DNA of 64,000 nt from Sulfurovum sp. NBC37-1 (GTDB taxonomy: Bacteria > Campylobacterota > Campylobacteria > Campylobacterales > Sulfurovaceae): assembly GCF_000010345.1 (NCBI RefSeq), contig NC_009663.1, positions 1,302,001-1,366,000 on the forward strand, in the 5' to 3' direction. Position numbers and translations under genes: made by a program. Shown here piece after piece: positions 42,456-51,821 of the stretch. How positions within the stretch are numbered: the stretch's first letter is position 1; each line of letters begins with the position of its first letter. The notes beneath the pieces are model-generated. The model saw only the letters and a list, made by a program, of their open reading frames with translations. It ran no database searches and was not told the origin of the DNA.

Positions 42456-45400
42456 TCATATCGGCTTTACAGGAGCCTTTTTCATCTTCCTGTTCCTCCA
42501 TGCCAGGAGCGTAAGTACCGCAAGCCCTGCAATGCCATAGTAGACCCACATAGGGATCGGTACAGGATCACCCGCTGCGTAGGAATGCAGTCCGGAGAGG
42601 TAGTAGTTCACCCCGAAATAGGTCATAAGCACCGATGAGTATGCCCAGGTGGATGCCACGTTGAAGATGAAGGTATCGTGCAGTTTCGGCACGAAACGCA
42701 TATGCAGTACAGTCGCATAGATCAGGATGGTCACCGCCGCCCAGGTCTCTTTGGGGTCCCAGCCCCAGTAGCGTCCCCAACTCTCGTTGGCCCAGACACC
42801 GCCCAGAAAATTCCCTACGGTCAGAAGCATCAGGCCGATAATGAGTCCCATTTCGGCAAGGTTCGTCAACTCTTTGATGGAGCGGTCTATATTGGCATTG
42901 CCCTCTTTCCCTCTGATGATGAAGAGGATCAGTACCAGAAGTGACAGTATGGATCCAAGACCGAGGAAACCGTCTCCGGAAATGATCGTCGCCACGTGGA
43001 TCATCAGCCAGTAGGACTTGAGCACCGGTACCAGGTTGGTGATCTCGGGGTTGATGAAGTTCATGTGCGCCACGCCCATGGTCACACCAGCCAGGATCGC
43101 GGTCCCGGCCAGTGCGAACGGTGACTTGCGTGCAAGAATGATCCCTGCCAGTACCGTGGAAGCTGCAATGAATATAATGGATTCATAGGCATTTGACCAC
43201 GGTGCATGTCCTGCGATATACCAGCGGATACCCATACCGGCCACATGCAGTATGAACGCGATGATCAGTATGGTCCATGCACCGCGCATGATCCACTTCA
43301 TAGGGAAGTTCGGCTTGATGACATGAATGAATGCAAAGATAAGCAGGAGAAGCCCCAACAAGAGATAAACCGGTACCAGTTTACCAAAGAGTCCCAGTTT
43401 ATTGTACCAGATCTCCATTTCCACATGGCGTTTGCTTGGCAGTACATCGGCACCATATTTTTGTTGATATTTATGTATCCCGCGCAGTGCAAGGTCAGCA
43501 TTTTTCCAGTTACCTGTTTTGAGTGCCTGCCCTGCCATGATAAAATACGCTGACATAGCCATTTTTACATTTTGTGCCTCTTTGGGAGGGAATGTTTTCA
43601 TAGCCTCCATCGGTGCATACCATTTATGATTCTTGTCATTGGGTTTCGGGAAGATACGCATCAATGTTCCCTGATACGCCATGAAGGAAACATTTACACG
43701 CTCATCTACTTTGATCAGTTCTTTGTCATATTGTGATTTTTCAAGGGGTTTCTTCCTGCTGGCTTCGGACACGGCATCGAAGAGCTTGTAGCCGTTGTCT
43801 TTTTTACTGAAGAAATCGGTGAACTTCGCAAACTTCGTATCTTCGGGCAGTCCCAAGTCAAGCGCGATCTTTTTATGCCCTATTTTGATCATCGGTATAT
43901 TCTGATACAGCTCAGGCTGGAGTATCATACCCATAAAGATCTGTGTCGGTTCCATACCGAACACGGAGCTTTTCCCTGTGATCTTTGCAACGACATCATG
44001 GGCAATGGTATCCATCGGTTTCATACGCCCCTGATGGTCCTGTACGACCAGTTCTCCAAACTTCACGGCATGTTTTGCATCATACTTTGAGAGTGCAGTC
44101 TGTTGTTCCGGTGTAAGTGAGGGAGCTGCCGCATGTATATACTGCGGTGCAGCCAACATAAGTGCGAACAAGAGTGCAATGGCACCATGCTGCAGTTTTC
44201 TCGCACCCTTGAGAAGTTTTTGGAAACGTCCGTTCGGAATGAAGAGACTCCAGAGCATTCCAAGTGCCAGAAGAATATAGCCGATGTAAGTCGGTATGGT
44301 TCCCGGATCATGGTTGACTGAAAGGACCGTACCTTTTTCATCAGGATCATAGGATGACTGGAAAAATCGGTATGATCTGTGATCGAGAATATGGTTCATA
44401 TAGATCCTGTACGGCATGGTCAGATTCTCTTCTTTGTCAATGAGTACAACTTCACTGGCATATGACGATGGAGTCATTGACCCCGGGTAACGCTCAAGCT
44501 GGAAATCGACCAGTTTTATGGAGAAGGGAAGCCTGATGACCTTGGCACCGATACTCATGCTGATATCCACTCCGTTGAGTGTAAATTTGTGCAATTTCCC
44601 TACCTGTCCCTTGGAAGGACGGAATGTCTCTATTTTACTCTTGTCACCGACACTGACCTTCAGTTGCACAAACTCGGATTTACCGGGCTTTGTCTTAATG
44701 TCATGGGAGACCGTTCTCAAACGTACCTTCTCTTTAACAGATTTCAACACGACAGCATTGTCGGCAAAACGGTAGAGCATTCTGCGGGTCAAATTATTTT
44801 CACCTGCATCGAGCTCAGCAGGTTTTTTGGTTTCCATATTGAGTGTTTCGAGGAGAAAAGGGAAATGAACCTTCAGCGCATCCGGATCACCGCTGATCAG
44901 AAAAGTAGGTTTGTCCGTTTTTTCCTCTTTGGGCTCATACGCAACATAAAAATTCCCGAAATCTATTCTGTCGCCTTTCCCGAAGTAATACAGTTTACCC
45001 CGTCCACCGGCAGATATCTTGAGTTCGAGCATGGTCTTGCCGTTTGGATCACTTACGACTTCTTTATCGGCGGTCGGCAAGTACTTGACCAGATCAATTT
45101 TTACTTTCTTGTCTCCAACCGACAGGCTTTCAGAGAGATGGTTCTTCGTCATGGAGGAGAAATAGAGCTCTTTTTCCAGAGAAGCGTTCTTGTCACCGCT
45201 TTTGGCAAATACCTGCAGTATTTTTGTATCAGAAACCATAATATTCGTTGTCTGCCCCTCACGGATGTGCATGATCCCCTCATAGCCGACATATCGAGTG
45301 ATCAATGCCCCAATTGCTATAATGAAAAAGGAAAAGTGGAAGAGGAATACAGCCGGTTTCGTTTTGTACGACTTGTACTTGAAGATATTGTAAAGAAGTA

Positions 45401-45569
45401 TGGCCGTGAAGTACGCCAAAAAGAGTTCAAACCATTTTGCCTTGTAAATAAGTGCCTGGGCTGTCTGTGTGCCGTAATCATTCTCGATAAATGTCGCAAT
45501 ACCTATGCTGACACCGAAAATAAACAGCACGAGCACTGCCATTTTCATAGAAAAAATATGTTTTATCAT
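42456..45569 (-). CDS. ccsBA: fused cytochrome c biogenesis protein CcsBA (ResB-ResC)
   Basis: 1037 residues from the ATG at 45569 (GAAGG before it); an earlier in-frame ATG at 45638 has no signal for initiation. Residues 1-480 are ResB/CcsB with an N-terminal helix pair and a large periplasmic domain (HIREGQTTNIM). A middle periplasmic part is followed by CcsA with the heme-handling WWD motif WGRYWGWDPKETWA and conserved His. It moves heme outward and attaches it to CxxCH apocytochromes. The single-chain form is typical of Campylobacterota. Confidence 0.95.
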   Translation of the reverse strand: MIKHIFSMKMAVLVLFIFGVSIGIATFIENDYGTQTAQALIYKAKWFELFLAYFTAILLYNIFKYKSYKTKPAVFLFHFSFFIIAIGALITRYVGYEGIMHIREGQTTNIMVSDTKILQVFAKSGDKNASLEKELYFSSMTKNHLSESLSVGDKKVKIDLVKYLPTADKEVVSDPNGKTMLELKISAGGRGKLYYFGKGDRIDFGNFYVAYEPKEEKTDKPTFLISGDPDALKVHFPFLLETLNMETKKPAELDAGENNLTRRMLYRFADNAVVLKSVKEKVRLRTVSHDIKTKPGKSEFVQLKVSVGDKSKIETFRPSKGQVGKLHKFTLNGVDISMSIGAKVIRLPFSIKLVDFQLERYPGSMTPSSYASEVVLIDKEENLTMPYRIYMNHILDHRSYRFFQSSYDPDEKGTVLSVNHDPGTIPTYIGYILLALGMLWSLFIPNGRFQKLLKGARKLQHGAIALLFALMLAAPQYIHAAAPSLTPEQQTALSKYDAKHAVKFGELVVQDHQGRMKPMDTIAHDVVAKITGKSSVFGMEPTQIFMGMILQPELYQNIPMIKIGHKKIALDLGLPEDTKFAKFTDFFSKKDNGYKLFDAVSEASRKKPLEKSQYDKELIKVDERVNVSFMAYQGTLMRIFPKPNDKNHKWYAPMEAMKTFPPKEAQNVKMAMSAYFIMAGQALKTGNWKNADLALRGIHKYQQKYGADVLPSKRHVEMEIWYNKLGLFGKLVPVYLLLGLLLLIFAFIHVIKPNFPMKWIMRGAWTILIIAFILHVAGMGIRWYIAGHAPWSNAYESIIFIAASTVLAGIILARKSPFALAGTAILAGVTMGVAHMNFINPEITNLVPVLKSYWLMIHVATIISGDGFLGLGSILSLLVLILFIIRGKEGNANIDRSIKELTNLAEMGLIIGLMLLTVGNFLGGVWANESWGRYWGWDPKETWAAVTILIYATVLHMRFVPKLHDTFIFNVASTWAYSSVLMTYFGVNYYLSGLHSYAAGDPVPIPMWVYYGIAGLAVLTLLAWRNRKMKKAPVKPI

Positions 45570-45750
45570 GTGACAAAAACCTTCAAAATGTGATCCCGAA
45601 TACTTGAGCCGGGTTAATAAGGGGTGATTATAGCCCATCTTTATTAATCATTCGATAATTTTGATAAAAAATCAAGGCAAAAAAATTCTCTTGCAATAAA
45701 ATAAGATATTTTTAGTCCTATTTAAGGAAAAAAGGAATATTATCACAACA

Positions 45751-45769
45751 GATAATCATTCTCATTATA
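45751..45769 (+). promoter_or_regulatory. Fur box upstream of the NifU-like operon
   Basis: GATAATCATTCTCATTATA matches 15 of 19 positions of the GATAATGATAATCATTATC consensus. It ends 11 bases before the ATG at 45781, so it would overlap the promoter or start region. Binding by Fur (or a relative) is inferred from sequence. Confidence 0.6.
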
Positions 45770-45780
45770 AAGGATAATAG

Positions 45781-46131
45781 ATGACATTTAACGATCAGGA
45801 TATTTACCAGGCAGTCAAACACCACCTGCCCTCTGTTAATGAATATGTCGAGTCTCACGGCGGAGCCATCAAATTACTCGGTGTGAAAAACGGAACGGTT
45901 TACATTGAACTCACCGGTACCTGCCACGGCTGCTCCATGAGTCTGATGACCACCAAGATGGTCGTACAGAAGAAACTGAGGGAACTGATACACCCGGAAC
46001 TCAATGTGGTCAATGTCGACGGCACGCCTGAAAACACACTGCCGGATGATTGTTACACCGAAGAGGATACGGAAGAAGAGAAGGTCGAAGACGAAGAAGG
46101 TCTTTTCGATAAAATTAAAAAATATTTTTAA
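45781..46131 (+). CDS. NifU C-terminal-domain-like Fe-S scaffold protein
   Basis: 116 residues. A NifU/Nfu domain in 1-85 holds the CHGC motif (GTCHGCSMSLMTTK), which differs from the usual CxxC surroundings only slightly. The C-terminal 30 residues are acidic (EEDTEEEKVEDEEG) and end in a basic helix. It probably assembles or passes on an Fe-S cluster. The Fur-type operator in front fits iron control. The next gene begins 9 bases later. Confidence 0.88.
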   Translation: MTFNDQDIYQAVKHHLPSVNEYVESHGGAIKLLGVKNGTVYIELTGTCHGCSMSLMTTKMVVQKKLRELIHPELNVVNVDGTPENTLPDDCYTEEDTEEEKVEDEEGLFDKIKKYF

Positions 46132-46140
46132 AAGGTGAAT

Positions 46141-46659
46141 ATGATGAAAGAGATAACCCTTGCAACAACTATAGCCGATCTGCTTAAGAATTATGAAGGG
46201 ATGAAAGATATCCTTATAGGGATCAATCCCAAATTCAAAAAACTGAACAACCCTGTACTCAGACGTACTATTGCCAAACTGGCAACCGTAAAACAGGCTG
46301 CCATCGTCGGTGGGATGGATGCCAATGACCTGCTCAATCAACTTAGAACTGCGGTAGGACAGGAACCTCTGCAGACCGAAAGATCAGAAACTGACACAAA
46401 AGAGTATGAACCCCTTCCGGACTGGACAAAGGGAGCGCCCAAAGCAACCCTCAATGCCAACGAGATACTCGACAACGAGGGCAATCCTCTTGCCGAAGCG
46501 AACAAAACCGTCAGACCCCTCGCTTCCGGAGAGATCCTGGAGATCGTCTCGGACTTCAGGCCCGAGCCCCTCATCGATGAATTCACCCAAAAAGGTCATG
46601 AAGTCGCGGTAAAGGAAGAAAAAGAAGACCGGTTCATCACGCTGATCAGAAAAGCCTGA
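46141..46659 (+). CDS. DUF1858 plus DUF2249-like protein
   Basis: 172 residues from the ATG at 46141 (a second ATG follows directly; AAAAGG is upstream). Residues 5-65 match DUF1858 (ATTIADLLKNYEGMKDIL, KFKKLNNPVLRRTIAKLAT), often found with hybrid-cluster and nitrite/NO-linked proteins. Residues about 115-170 (GEILEIVSDFRPEPLIDEFTQ) are TusA/DUF2249-like. In context it may serve Fe-S repair or redox stress. Confidence 0.8.
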   Translation: MMKEITLATTIADLLKNYEGMKDILIGINPKFKKLNNPVLRRTIAKLATVKQAAIVGGMDANDLLNQLRTAVGQEPLQTERSETDTKEYEPLPDWTKGAPKATLNANEILDNEGNPLAEANKTVRPLASGEILEIVSDFRPEPLIDEFTQKGHEVAVKEEKEDRFITLIRKA

Positions 46660-46667
46660 AGTCCCGG

Positions 46668-47213
46668 ATGAAAGTAAAAACTACCGCTTCTGTCATCGTT
46701 CGAATTCTCTTATGGCTGCTGATGCTCCTCGGCGGTGCGTACATCGGCATAAAAAATGATCTGAATGATCCTCTCTTTGCCAGCCCTTTCTTCCATCTCT
46801 TCTCAGCTATGGCAGGTCTGATCATTCTCAGGCTGGCCTTTCATGCCGCTGCAAACGGAGGAAGAGAGCTGACCAAAGGAAGAGTTGGCGATATTCCCCG
46901 GCTCGAAACGAACCGCCTTGTGACCACAGGAATTTACAGCTGTATGCGCCACCCCATGCTCTTTGGACTCACACTGCTCCCTTTGGGATGGGCCCTGCTT
47001 TTGGGAAGCCCTACGTTCATCTGTATCATTGCACCTGTCGAAATGCTCTTCATCATTTTCATGGTCATCATATTTGAAGAGATGGAAGTCAAAAAGAAAT
47101 TCGGCGATGAGTACAAAGCCTATGCCCAGAAGGTACCCATGGTCTCATTCAGGCTTTCCTGTCTTAAAAAGCTTTTCATGAAACCTGTAAAACGAAATAT
47201 CCCAATATCATGA
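46668..47213 (+). CDS. isoprenylcysteine/phospholipid methyltransferase-like membrane protein
   Basis: 181 residues, about four hydrophobic helices. The ICMT/PEMT core RLVTTGIYSCMRHPMLFGLT and the tail EEMEVKKKFGDEYKAYAQKVP are visible. Such bacterial proteins methylate lipids or small membrane substrates, usually undetermined. It lies 8 bases after the DUF1858 gene. Confidence 0.85.
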   Translation: MKVKTTASVIVRILLWLLMLLGGAYIGIKNDLNDPLFASPFFHLFSAMAGLIILRLAFHAAANGGRELTKGRVGDIPRLETNRLVTTGIYSCMRHPMLFGLTLLPLGWALLLGSPTFICIIAPVEMLFIIFMVIIFEEMEVKKKFGDEYKAYAQKVPMVSFRLSCLKKLFMKPVKRNIPIS

Positions 47214-47216
47214 AGT

Positions 47217-47432
47217 TCATACAATAGTGTCAAATGCTTTAAAGAACAGTTCTACAAATTTACGTTTTCGTTCATGTTTTGCCAAAAGTTTTTTCATGTA
47301 GGGCACATTTTCCTCTATGTGCCATGACGATGTATCGTTTTCATTTTCTATTTTAATGCACTCTTTCAATGCGCGTATGGCTGAGGGATAGTATCTGTTC
47401 TGTGCTGACTTCAGTGCTTTTTCAGGGTTGAC
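47217..47432 (-). pseudogene. C-terminal remnant of an unidentified gene
   Basis: The minus strand reads 71 codons (NPEKALKSAQNRYYPSAIRA through HIEENVPYMKKLLAKHERKR to FKAFDTIV) to a TGA at 47217. It has no start codon and its upstream end abuts the stop of the 180-residue gene. The sequence is coherent and basic, so it is the tail of a disrupted gene, probably cut by insertion of the restriction genes. The family is not recognised with confidence. Confidence 0.6.
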
Positions 47433-47435
47433 TAT

Positions 47436-47978
47436 TTATCCCAACATTCCCAACAATGTACCTATTGCAGGTACAATAGCAGCAACCTCTGCACCACGAG
47501 TCAGTAATGTTCCTAAATATGATTGCAACGCCACTTTGTCATCTTTGTGTTCATTTAATTCATTAATTATTTGATTTTTATTTTCTATACTTGAGTTTTG
47601 TATCCCCTGCATTAATTGAGTGAATTTTTGATTGAATTCTGAACTGTTGATAATATTATCATTCCCAGCTACAGCTATACCATGGTTTGTTTCTATACTA
47701 AGATTATTATGTATCTCTGTTTTTTCTATTTTATGATACTCTTTCTTGTCATTATTTTCTATAAAATTTCTACCCCTAAATGTTAAACCCATAAAATGAT
47801 AACCACCAGATAAACACCATTCACCTCTATTTATAAGATCATCATACTCCAATTCATCAACTATACTTCTATACTCATCATATTCCAAATTAAAAATTGA
47901 TGCATTAACACAATTATTTTCAGTATTTACAAGTCCATGCAGCACTACATTATATTTTTCATTCATACTTGACATCAT
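47436..47978 (-). CDS. 180-residue protein of unknown function downstream of the RM gene
   Basis: Starts at the ATG pair at 47978, which follows AAAAGGTAGA; an ATG at 47999 has no binding site. The N-terminal part (about 10-80) is a small alpha/beta unit with WCLSGGYHFMGLTFRGRNF, the middle is Asn/Ile-rich (GIAVAGNDNIINSSEF), and the last 30 residues are hydrophobic and Gly/Ala-rich (VAAIVPAIGTLLGMLG), possibly membrane-seeking. It is AT-rich, co-directional and 61 bases downstream of the restriction gene. I do not recognise it; a defence-accessory role is a guess. Confidence 0.7.
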   Translation of the reverse strand: MMSSMNEKYNVVLHGLVNTENNCVNASIFNLEYDEYRSIVDELEYDDLINRGEWCLSGGYHFMGLTFRGRNFIENNDKKEYHKIEKTEIHNNLSIETNHGIAVAGNDNIINSSEFNQKFTQLMQGIQNSSIENKNQIINELNEHKDDKVALQSYLGTLLTRGAEVAAIVPAIGTLLGMLG

Positions 47979-48039
47979 TCTACCTTTTTCTTCAATCATA
48001 CACTGTAAATTAATTCAGATACAAAAATATGTCAAATTG

Positions 48040-51000
48040 TCATATTTTCCCCTCTATTACCGCAACTTCCTCTTCTGCCAAGCCATACAGGTCATAAACC
48101 ATCCGGTTGCTTTTGGCTTCGAGGTCAGTGGTGTCCTGATTTTGTTTTTTATGCTCTATTATCTGGTCTACCAGATCTATAAAAGGTTGCTGGTCTTTAC
48201 ATTCTGCAATAGGAAGGATTTCCAGTTTATACTTCTTCCATAAAATCGTACCCTGACCTGTTGTAACAGATATTTTTGAAAAATACCATTCGGATAGCTT
48301 GGAGTTCAGTATAGATAATAAATATTTTAAGTGTTCACCTGTCATGATGAAAATTTTGTCATTTCCATATATACCGCTCTCATCATACGCAAACTTGGGT
48401 GCATCTGAAATCTCGCCCCAGACAATTTTGGGCTTATCGAACTCTTCATAATACGCAATTGAATCCTGAGTTTCAAACCATTTGTTATTGGTTTTTTTAC
48501 GGCTGCCTTTTTCGCCGCTTTGATCAAGCCGTTTGCCAAAACTGCTCAAATATGATTTTATGGCAGGGTACTCCTCGATATCCAGATTTAGAGAAGGGAG
48601 TGTAGCGACTAGCCACATATCCGCCCATTCAATAGCATACTTTTGCACATCCCGTCCACGCACCATAGGCTTGAGCAGTGCTTCACTTTTGGGATCTTCT
48701 GCAATGAGCCGGTTTCTGGTTTCCGTATCAATAATAAATGCTTTGTTGAAACCCGTTTTTATTCCATAATTGATGGATATATCCCACTCTTTTAGCTGTT
48801 TCCCTCTTTCTTCTATTTTCTGCATGAGCTTTGCGTTATCCTCACCGCTTGATGCAAAAGTTGTTATCGCCTCTTTCAGCGTCTCTACCGTTGCTCTCTT
48901 GGCATCGAACTTTCTGATATTGACCGTTTTTGTGTCTGCCGGCTTGCTTCTGTCGATCGTTACGATACATGTTTCCACCGTTGCCTCTTCAAATATCTGT
49001 GTATCTTCGAAGTTGATGATCTGCACCGATGCACCAGATGCAGAAAAAAGATCTTTGAGCACCTCGCCGTATTTGGTCTTCAGCCAGCTGTTTGAGGTGA
49101 TGAGTGACATAGAGGCATATTGATTCAAAATAGTAATGCCTTTTTCAAAAAAGAGTGACAGTATATCTCCACTTTTGTCAAAGACCCTGTAGCCAAACTG
49201 GCTGTAGTCGATCTCCTTGAGTTTGTTAAGCGGAATATACGGCGGATTGCCGATTATCACATCAAACCCGACAAAGTTCCCCTCTTCGTCCAGTACCTCT
49301 GGAAACTCAAAGCGCCACTCAAAAGCGTTTTCATACACCTTTCCTTTTTTGATCTCGTCGATCTCTTTGGAAGCTTTTTCAATCTGTTTTAGTAATTTCT
49401 CTTTTTGTACCTTTTTGGATTTTGTAAGTGTTTGATCTTCACTGAACATGCTTGTTTGGCTACCGCCAAGTTTATCGAGGTTAAAATCCAATGCATCTAA
49501 CAGAATATCTCTTGGCAAACTGTTTAATCCAAACTCTTTAACATAGCTTTCAAGAAGTTTTTTATACCGTTCCGTCTGCTTCCACTGTGCCTGAAGCGTC
49601 AGACCGAACATCCCCTTGAGCTCCTCTATGGCAGAGCGTATCTCCTCTTTGGACTGTACGAAGTTCCCCTCTTTGTACTCCTTGACCACCTCTTTGTAAC
49701 GGACGATGGCATGTTTGATGTTTGGTATGTCTATCTCGTCGTGCAGGCCGTAACGGCTGATGAGCGAGTTGCCCACTTTGATGTTGATGTCTATGTTCGG
49801 CATCGTGACCAGTTGGTTCGACTCGTCGTAATACGAGTTCTTGAGCAGTTCTATCCAAAGCCTGAGCCGTGTGATCTGTGCAGAGTTGGGGTTAATGTCT
49901 ACACCGAAGAGTGAGTTCTCGATGATCTTCTGTTTCTCAGTAAAGAGCATTTTTTGTATGCGTGTAGCTTTTTTGGAATTGCGCTTGTATTCAAATATCT
50001 CACCCTCATCATCTCTGACTATGAGTTCATCATTTTCAACACTTAGTTCATAATCATCTTTTATACGCTTACCCTCAGCATCAAAGAGTATGCGAAGTTG
50101 GCTTTTGATCTCCAGTATGGTGTTAAGTGACGAGACCAAAAAATGCCCGCTCCCCACAGCCGGATCACAGATGCTCAGTGAGTCTATGATGGCATTGGCT
50201 TCTTTTTTGTCTTCTATCTTGTCATCCAGCTCATTGAGTGAACTGCAGTTCCAGCCTTTGAGTTGGTTGAACTTCTCTATGATGGCTTTGGTGATGGTCT
50301 CTTTGGACATGTACATCGTGATGAAACTCGGCGTATAAAAACTCCCGTCTTTATAGCCGTTGAGCTTTTCAAAGATCAGTCCGAGTACCGAAGCATTGAT
50401 GAGAGACTTGCTCTCCGTTACAAGTTCTTCGCTCCCCTCGCTGGAGAAATCATAGGCATCCAGAAACTCAAAGAGGTAGTGCAGCATATTAACACTGCCT
50501 TCTTTACGCTTGCCCCGAGTATCTTTGAGTACGGTTTTGCTGTAGTAAGGCAGTTCGCAGTTGTCTTCAAGCGAAGAGATATCTATGTATTTTTTCTCTA
50601 TCTCATTCATCTCAAAAAGTGAAGAATTCAAATAGGGTATATGTCCAAACTCCTTATGAGCCCTGTCGTGTGGTCTATTCGCCAGGATATCAAAGAAAAA
50701 GATCTTCATCCTGTCAAAATCATCTATGGTTTGACGATTTAAAAATCTATACTTGGTGTCGCCGTTCCACTTGACAAGCTGTGACTCCAGAAGTTTCAAG
50801 AACAAGATACGGTTTATCCATACGATCATCAGCCGTATGATGACCTCAAACTCTTGTGTATGTCCAGCCAGCTTCAAGTTCCTGGCTATGTTTTCATACA
50901 GTGATGCGCCGTGAGGTTTTTTTGCCCTGGAGATAAGTTTTTTGCCTCCACTCTTTTGCTCTTCCAGTCCCAAGATATACAGTAGTTCATTATAGAACTC

Positions 51001-51738
51001 TTTATTGAGTGTATTGGCATCATTGGGATTGAAAGCTTTTAAAAGAGTGTCTTTGGAGAGCAGTTTATAGAGCGCTATGGTCTCTTTTGGCTTTCGTGCA
51101 TCTCTAAGATCAAAATAGGCAGCCTCAATGACTTTGTCATCTATGAGATTCTCTTTCATTCCCGATATCTGCTCTGCGATCATCCTGTAAAAATCTTCTG
51201 TTCTGTCACCGAGCACAGAAGAGTCTTTTACGCTTTCAAATACCTTTTTTATCTCTCTGTCCTGCCAAAAGAGCTTGTCAAAATCTTTGGCATCAAAAAC
51301 AAACCAGCGGTAAAAATCGGTGATGATAATGTGGTAAAGCCTGTTATTGCCCTTCTTGCGCTCACGCATAAAATACAAAATAGCTTCATGCAGTGCTTTT
51401 TTGTTGATGTCATTTTGCGTGATCATGGCAGCAGAGTCAAAGACTTTTGCTTCGATAATGACTGACGGACTGTGTTCCAGCATCAAAGCCAGATCCATAC
51501 CGCTCTGACCTTGTTGGGAATAGCTTTGCGCAACATAAGAGAGGTTTTCAAAATAAGGCTTTAAAGCATTGGAGACAATGTTGGGTTCGGACTGTTTTTC
51601 GATCCGCTGTCTTTCAAGCACTTCAAGATAGTTTTGCGTTGCCTCTTCGAACTCTTCTATCTCGGCTGCAGTGACACTCTTTTTGGACAATAACGGACTA
51701 ATGAACTTTCTTGGCTTTTTAACTTCAAGTTTCAACAT
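48040..51738 (-). CDS. type IIG restriction-modification enzyme (Eco57I-like)
   Basis: 1232 residues from the ATG at 51738 (AGGGTGAG before it). In order: an N-terminal PD-(D/E)xK nuclease with D82 and E96-A-K98 (SVIIEAKVF), a helical linker, methyltransferase motif X GSFYTP (465-470), motif I DPAVGSGHFL (525-534), motif IV NPPY (831-834), and a TaqI-like C-terminal target-recognition domain (840-1232). It methylates adenine and cuts at an offset from one site using a single chain. No separate methylase or specificity gene is nearby. The AT-rich island setting suggests transfer. Confidence 0.92.
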   Translation of the reverse strand: MLKLEVKKPRKFISPLLSKKSVTAAEIEEFEEATQNYLEVLERQRIEKQSEPNIVSNALKPYFENLSYVAQSYSQQGQSGMDLALMLEHSPSVIIEAKVFDSAAMITQNDINKKALHEAILYFMRERKKGNNRLYHIIITDFYRWFVFDAKDFDKLFWQDREIKKVFESVKDSSVLGDRTEDFYRMIAEQISGMKENLIDDKVIEAAYFDLRDARKPKETIALYKLLSKDTLLKAFNPNDANTLNKEFYNELLYILGLEEQKSGGKKLISRAKKPHGASLYENIARNLKLAGHTQEFEVIIRLMIVWINRILFLKLLESQLVKWNGDTKYRFLNRQTIDDFDRMKIFFFDILANRPHDRAHKEFGHIPYLNSSLFEMNEIEKKYIDISSLEDNCELPYYSKTVLKDTRGKRKEGSVNMLHYLFEFLDAYDFSSEGSEELVTESKSLINASVLGLIFEKLNGYKDGSFYTPSFITMYMSKETITKAIIEKFNQLKGWNCSSLNELDDKIEDKKEANAIIDSLSICDPAVGSGHFLVSSLNTILEIKSQLRILFDAEGKRIKDDYELSVENDELIVRDDEGEIFEYKRNSKKATRIQKMLFTEKQKIIENSLFGVDINPNSAQITRLRLWIELLKNSYYDESNQLVTMPNIDINIKVGNSLISRYGLHDEIDIPNIKHAIVRYKEVVKEYKEGNFVQSKEEIRSAIEELKGMFGLTLQAQWKQTERYKKLLESYVKEFGLNSLPRDILLDALDFNLDKLGGSQTSMFSEDQTLTKSKKVQKEKLLKQIEKASKEIDEIKKGKVYENAFEWRFEFPEVLDEEGNFVGFDVIIGNPPYIPLNKLKEIDYSQFGYRVFDKSGDILSLFFEKGITILNQYASMSLITSNSWLKTKYGEVLKDLFSASGASVQIINFEDTQIFEEATVETCIVTIDRSKPADTKTVNIRKFDAKRATVETLKEAITTFASSGEDNAKLMQKIEERGKQLKEWDISINYGIKTGFNKAFIIDTETRNRLIAEDPKSEALLKPMVRGRDVQKYAIEWADMWLVATLPSLNLDIEEYPAIKSYLSSFGKRLDQSGEKGSRKKTNNKWFETQDSIAYYEEFDKPKIVWGEISDAPKFAYDESGIYGNDKIFIMTGEHLKYLLSILNSKLSEWYFSKISVTTGQGTILWKKYKLEILPIAECKDQQPFIDLVDQIIEHKKQNQDTTDLEAKSNRMVYDLYGLAEEEVAVIEGKI

Positions 51739-51821
51739 GAATCTCACCCTTTTCGTAGTGGAGTTATTTTAGCGTAAAAAAACCGTATAAGAACAGCTCC
51801 CATCCAAAAAAAACAATATAT

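Noticed and set aside
45609-45618. CCGGGTTAAT as a third end of the fold-back element
   Set aside because: Only 10 bases match and the following sequence differs; no partner end nearby.
48040-51738. Reading the restriction gene as BREX PglX or a BREX locus
   Set aside because: It has its own N-terminal PD-(D/E)xK nuclease and none of the other BREX genes is adjacent.
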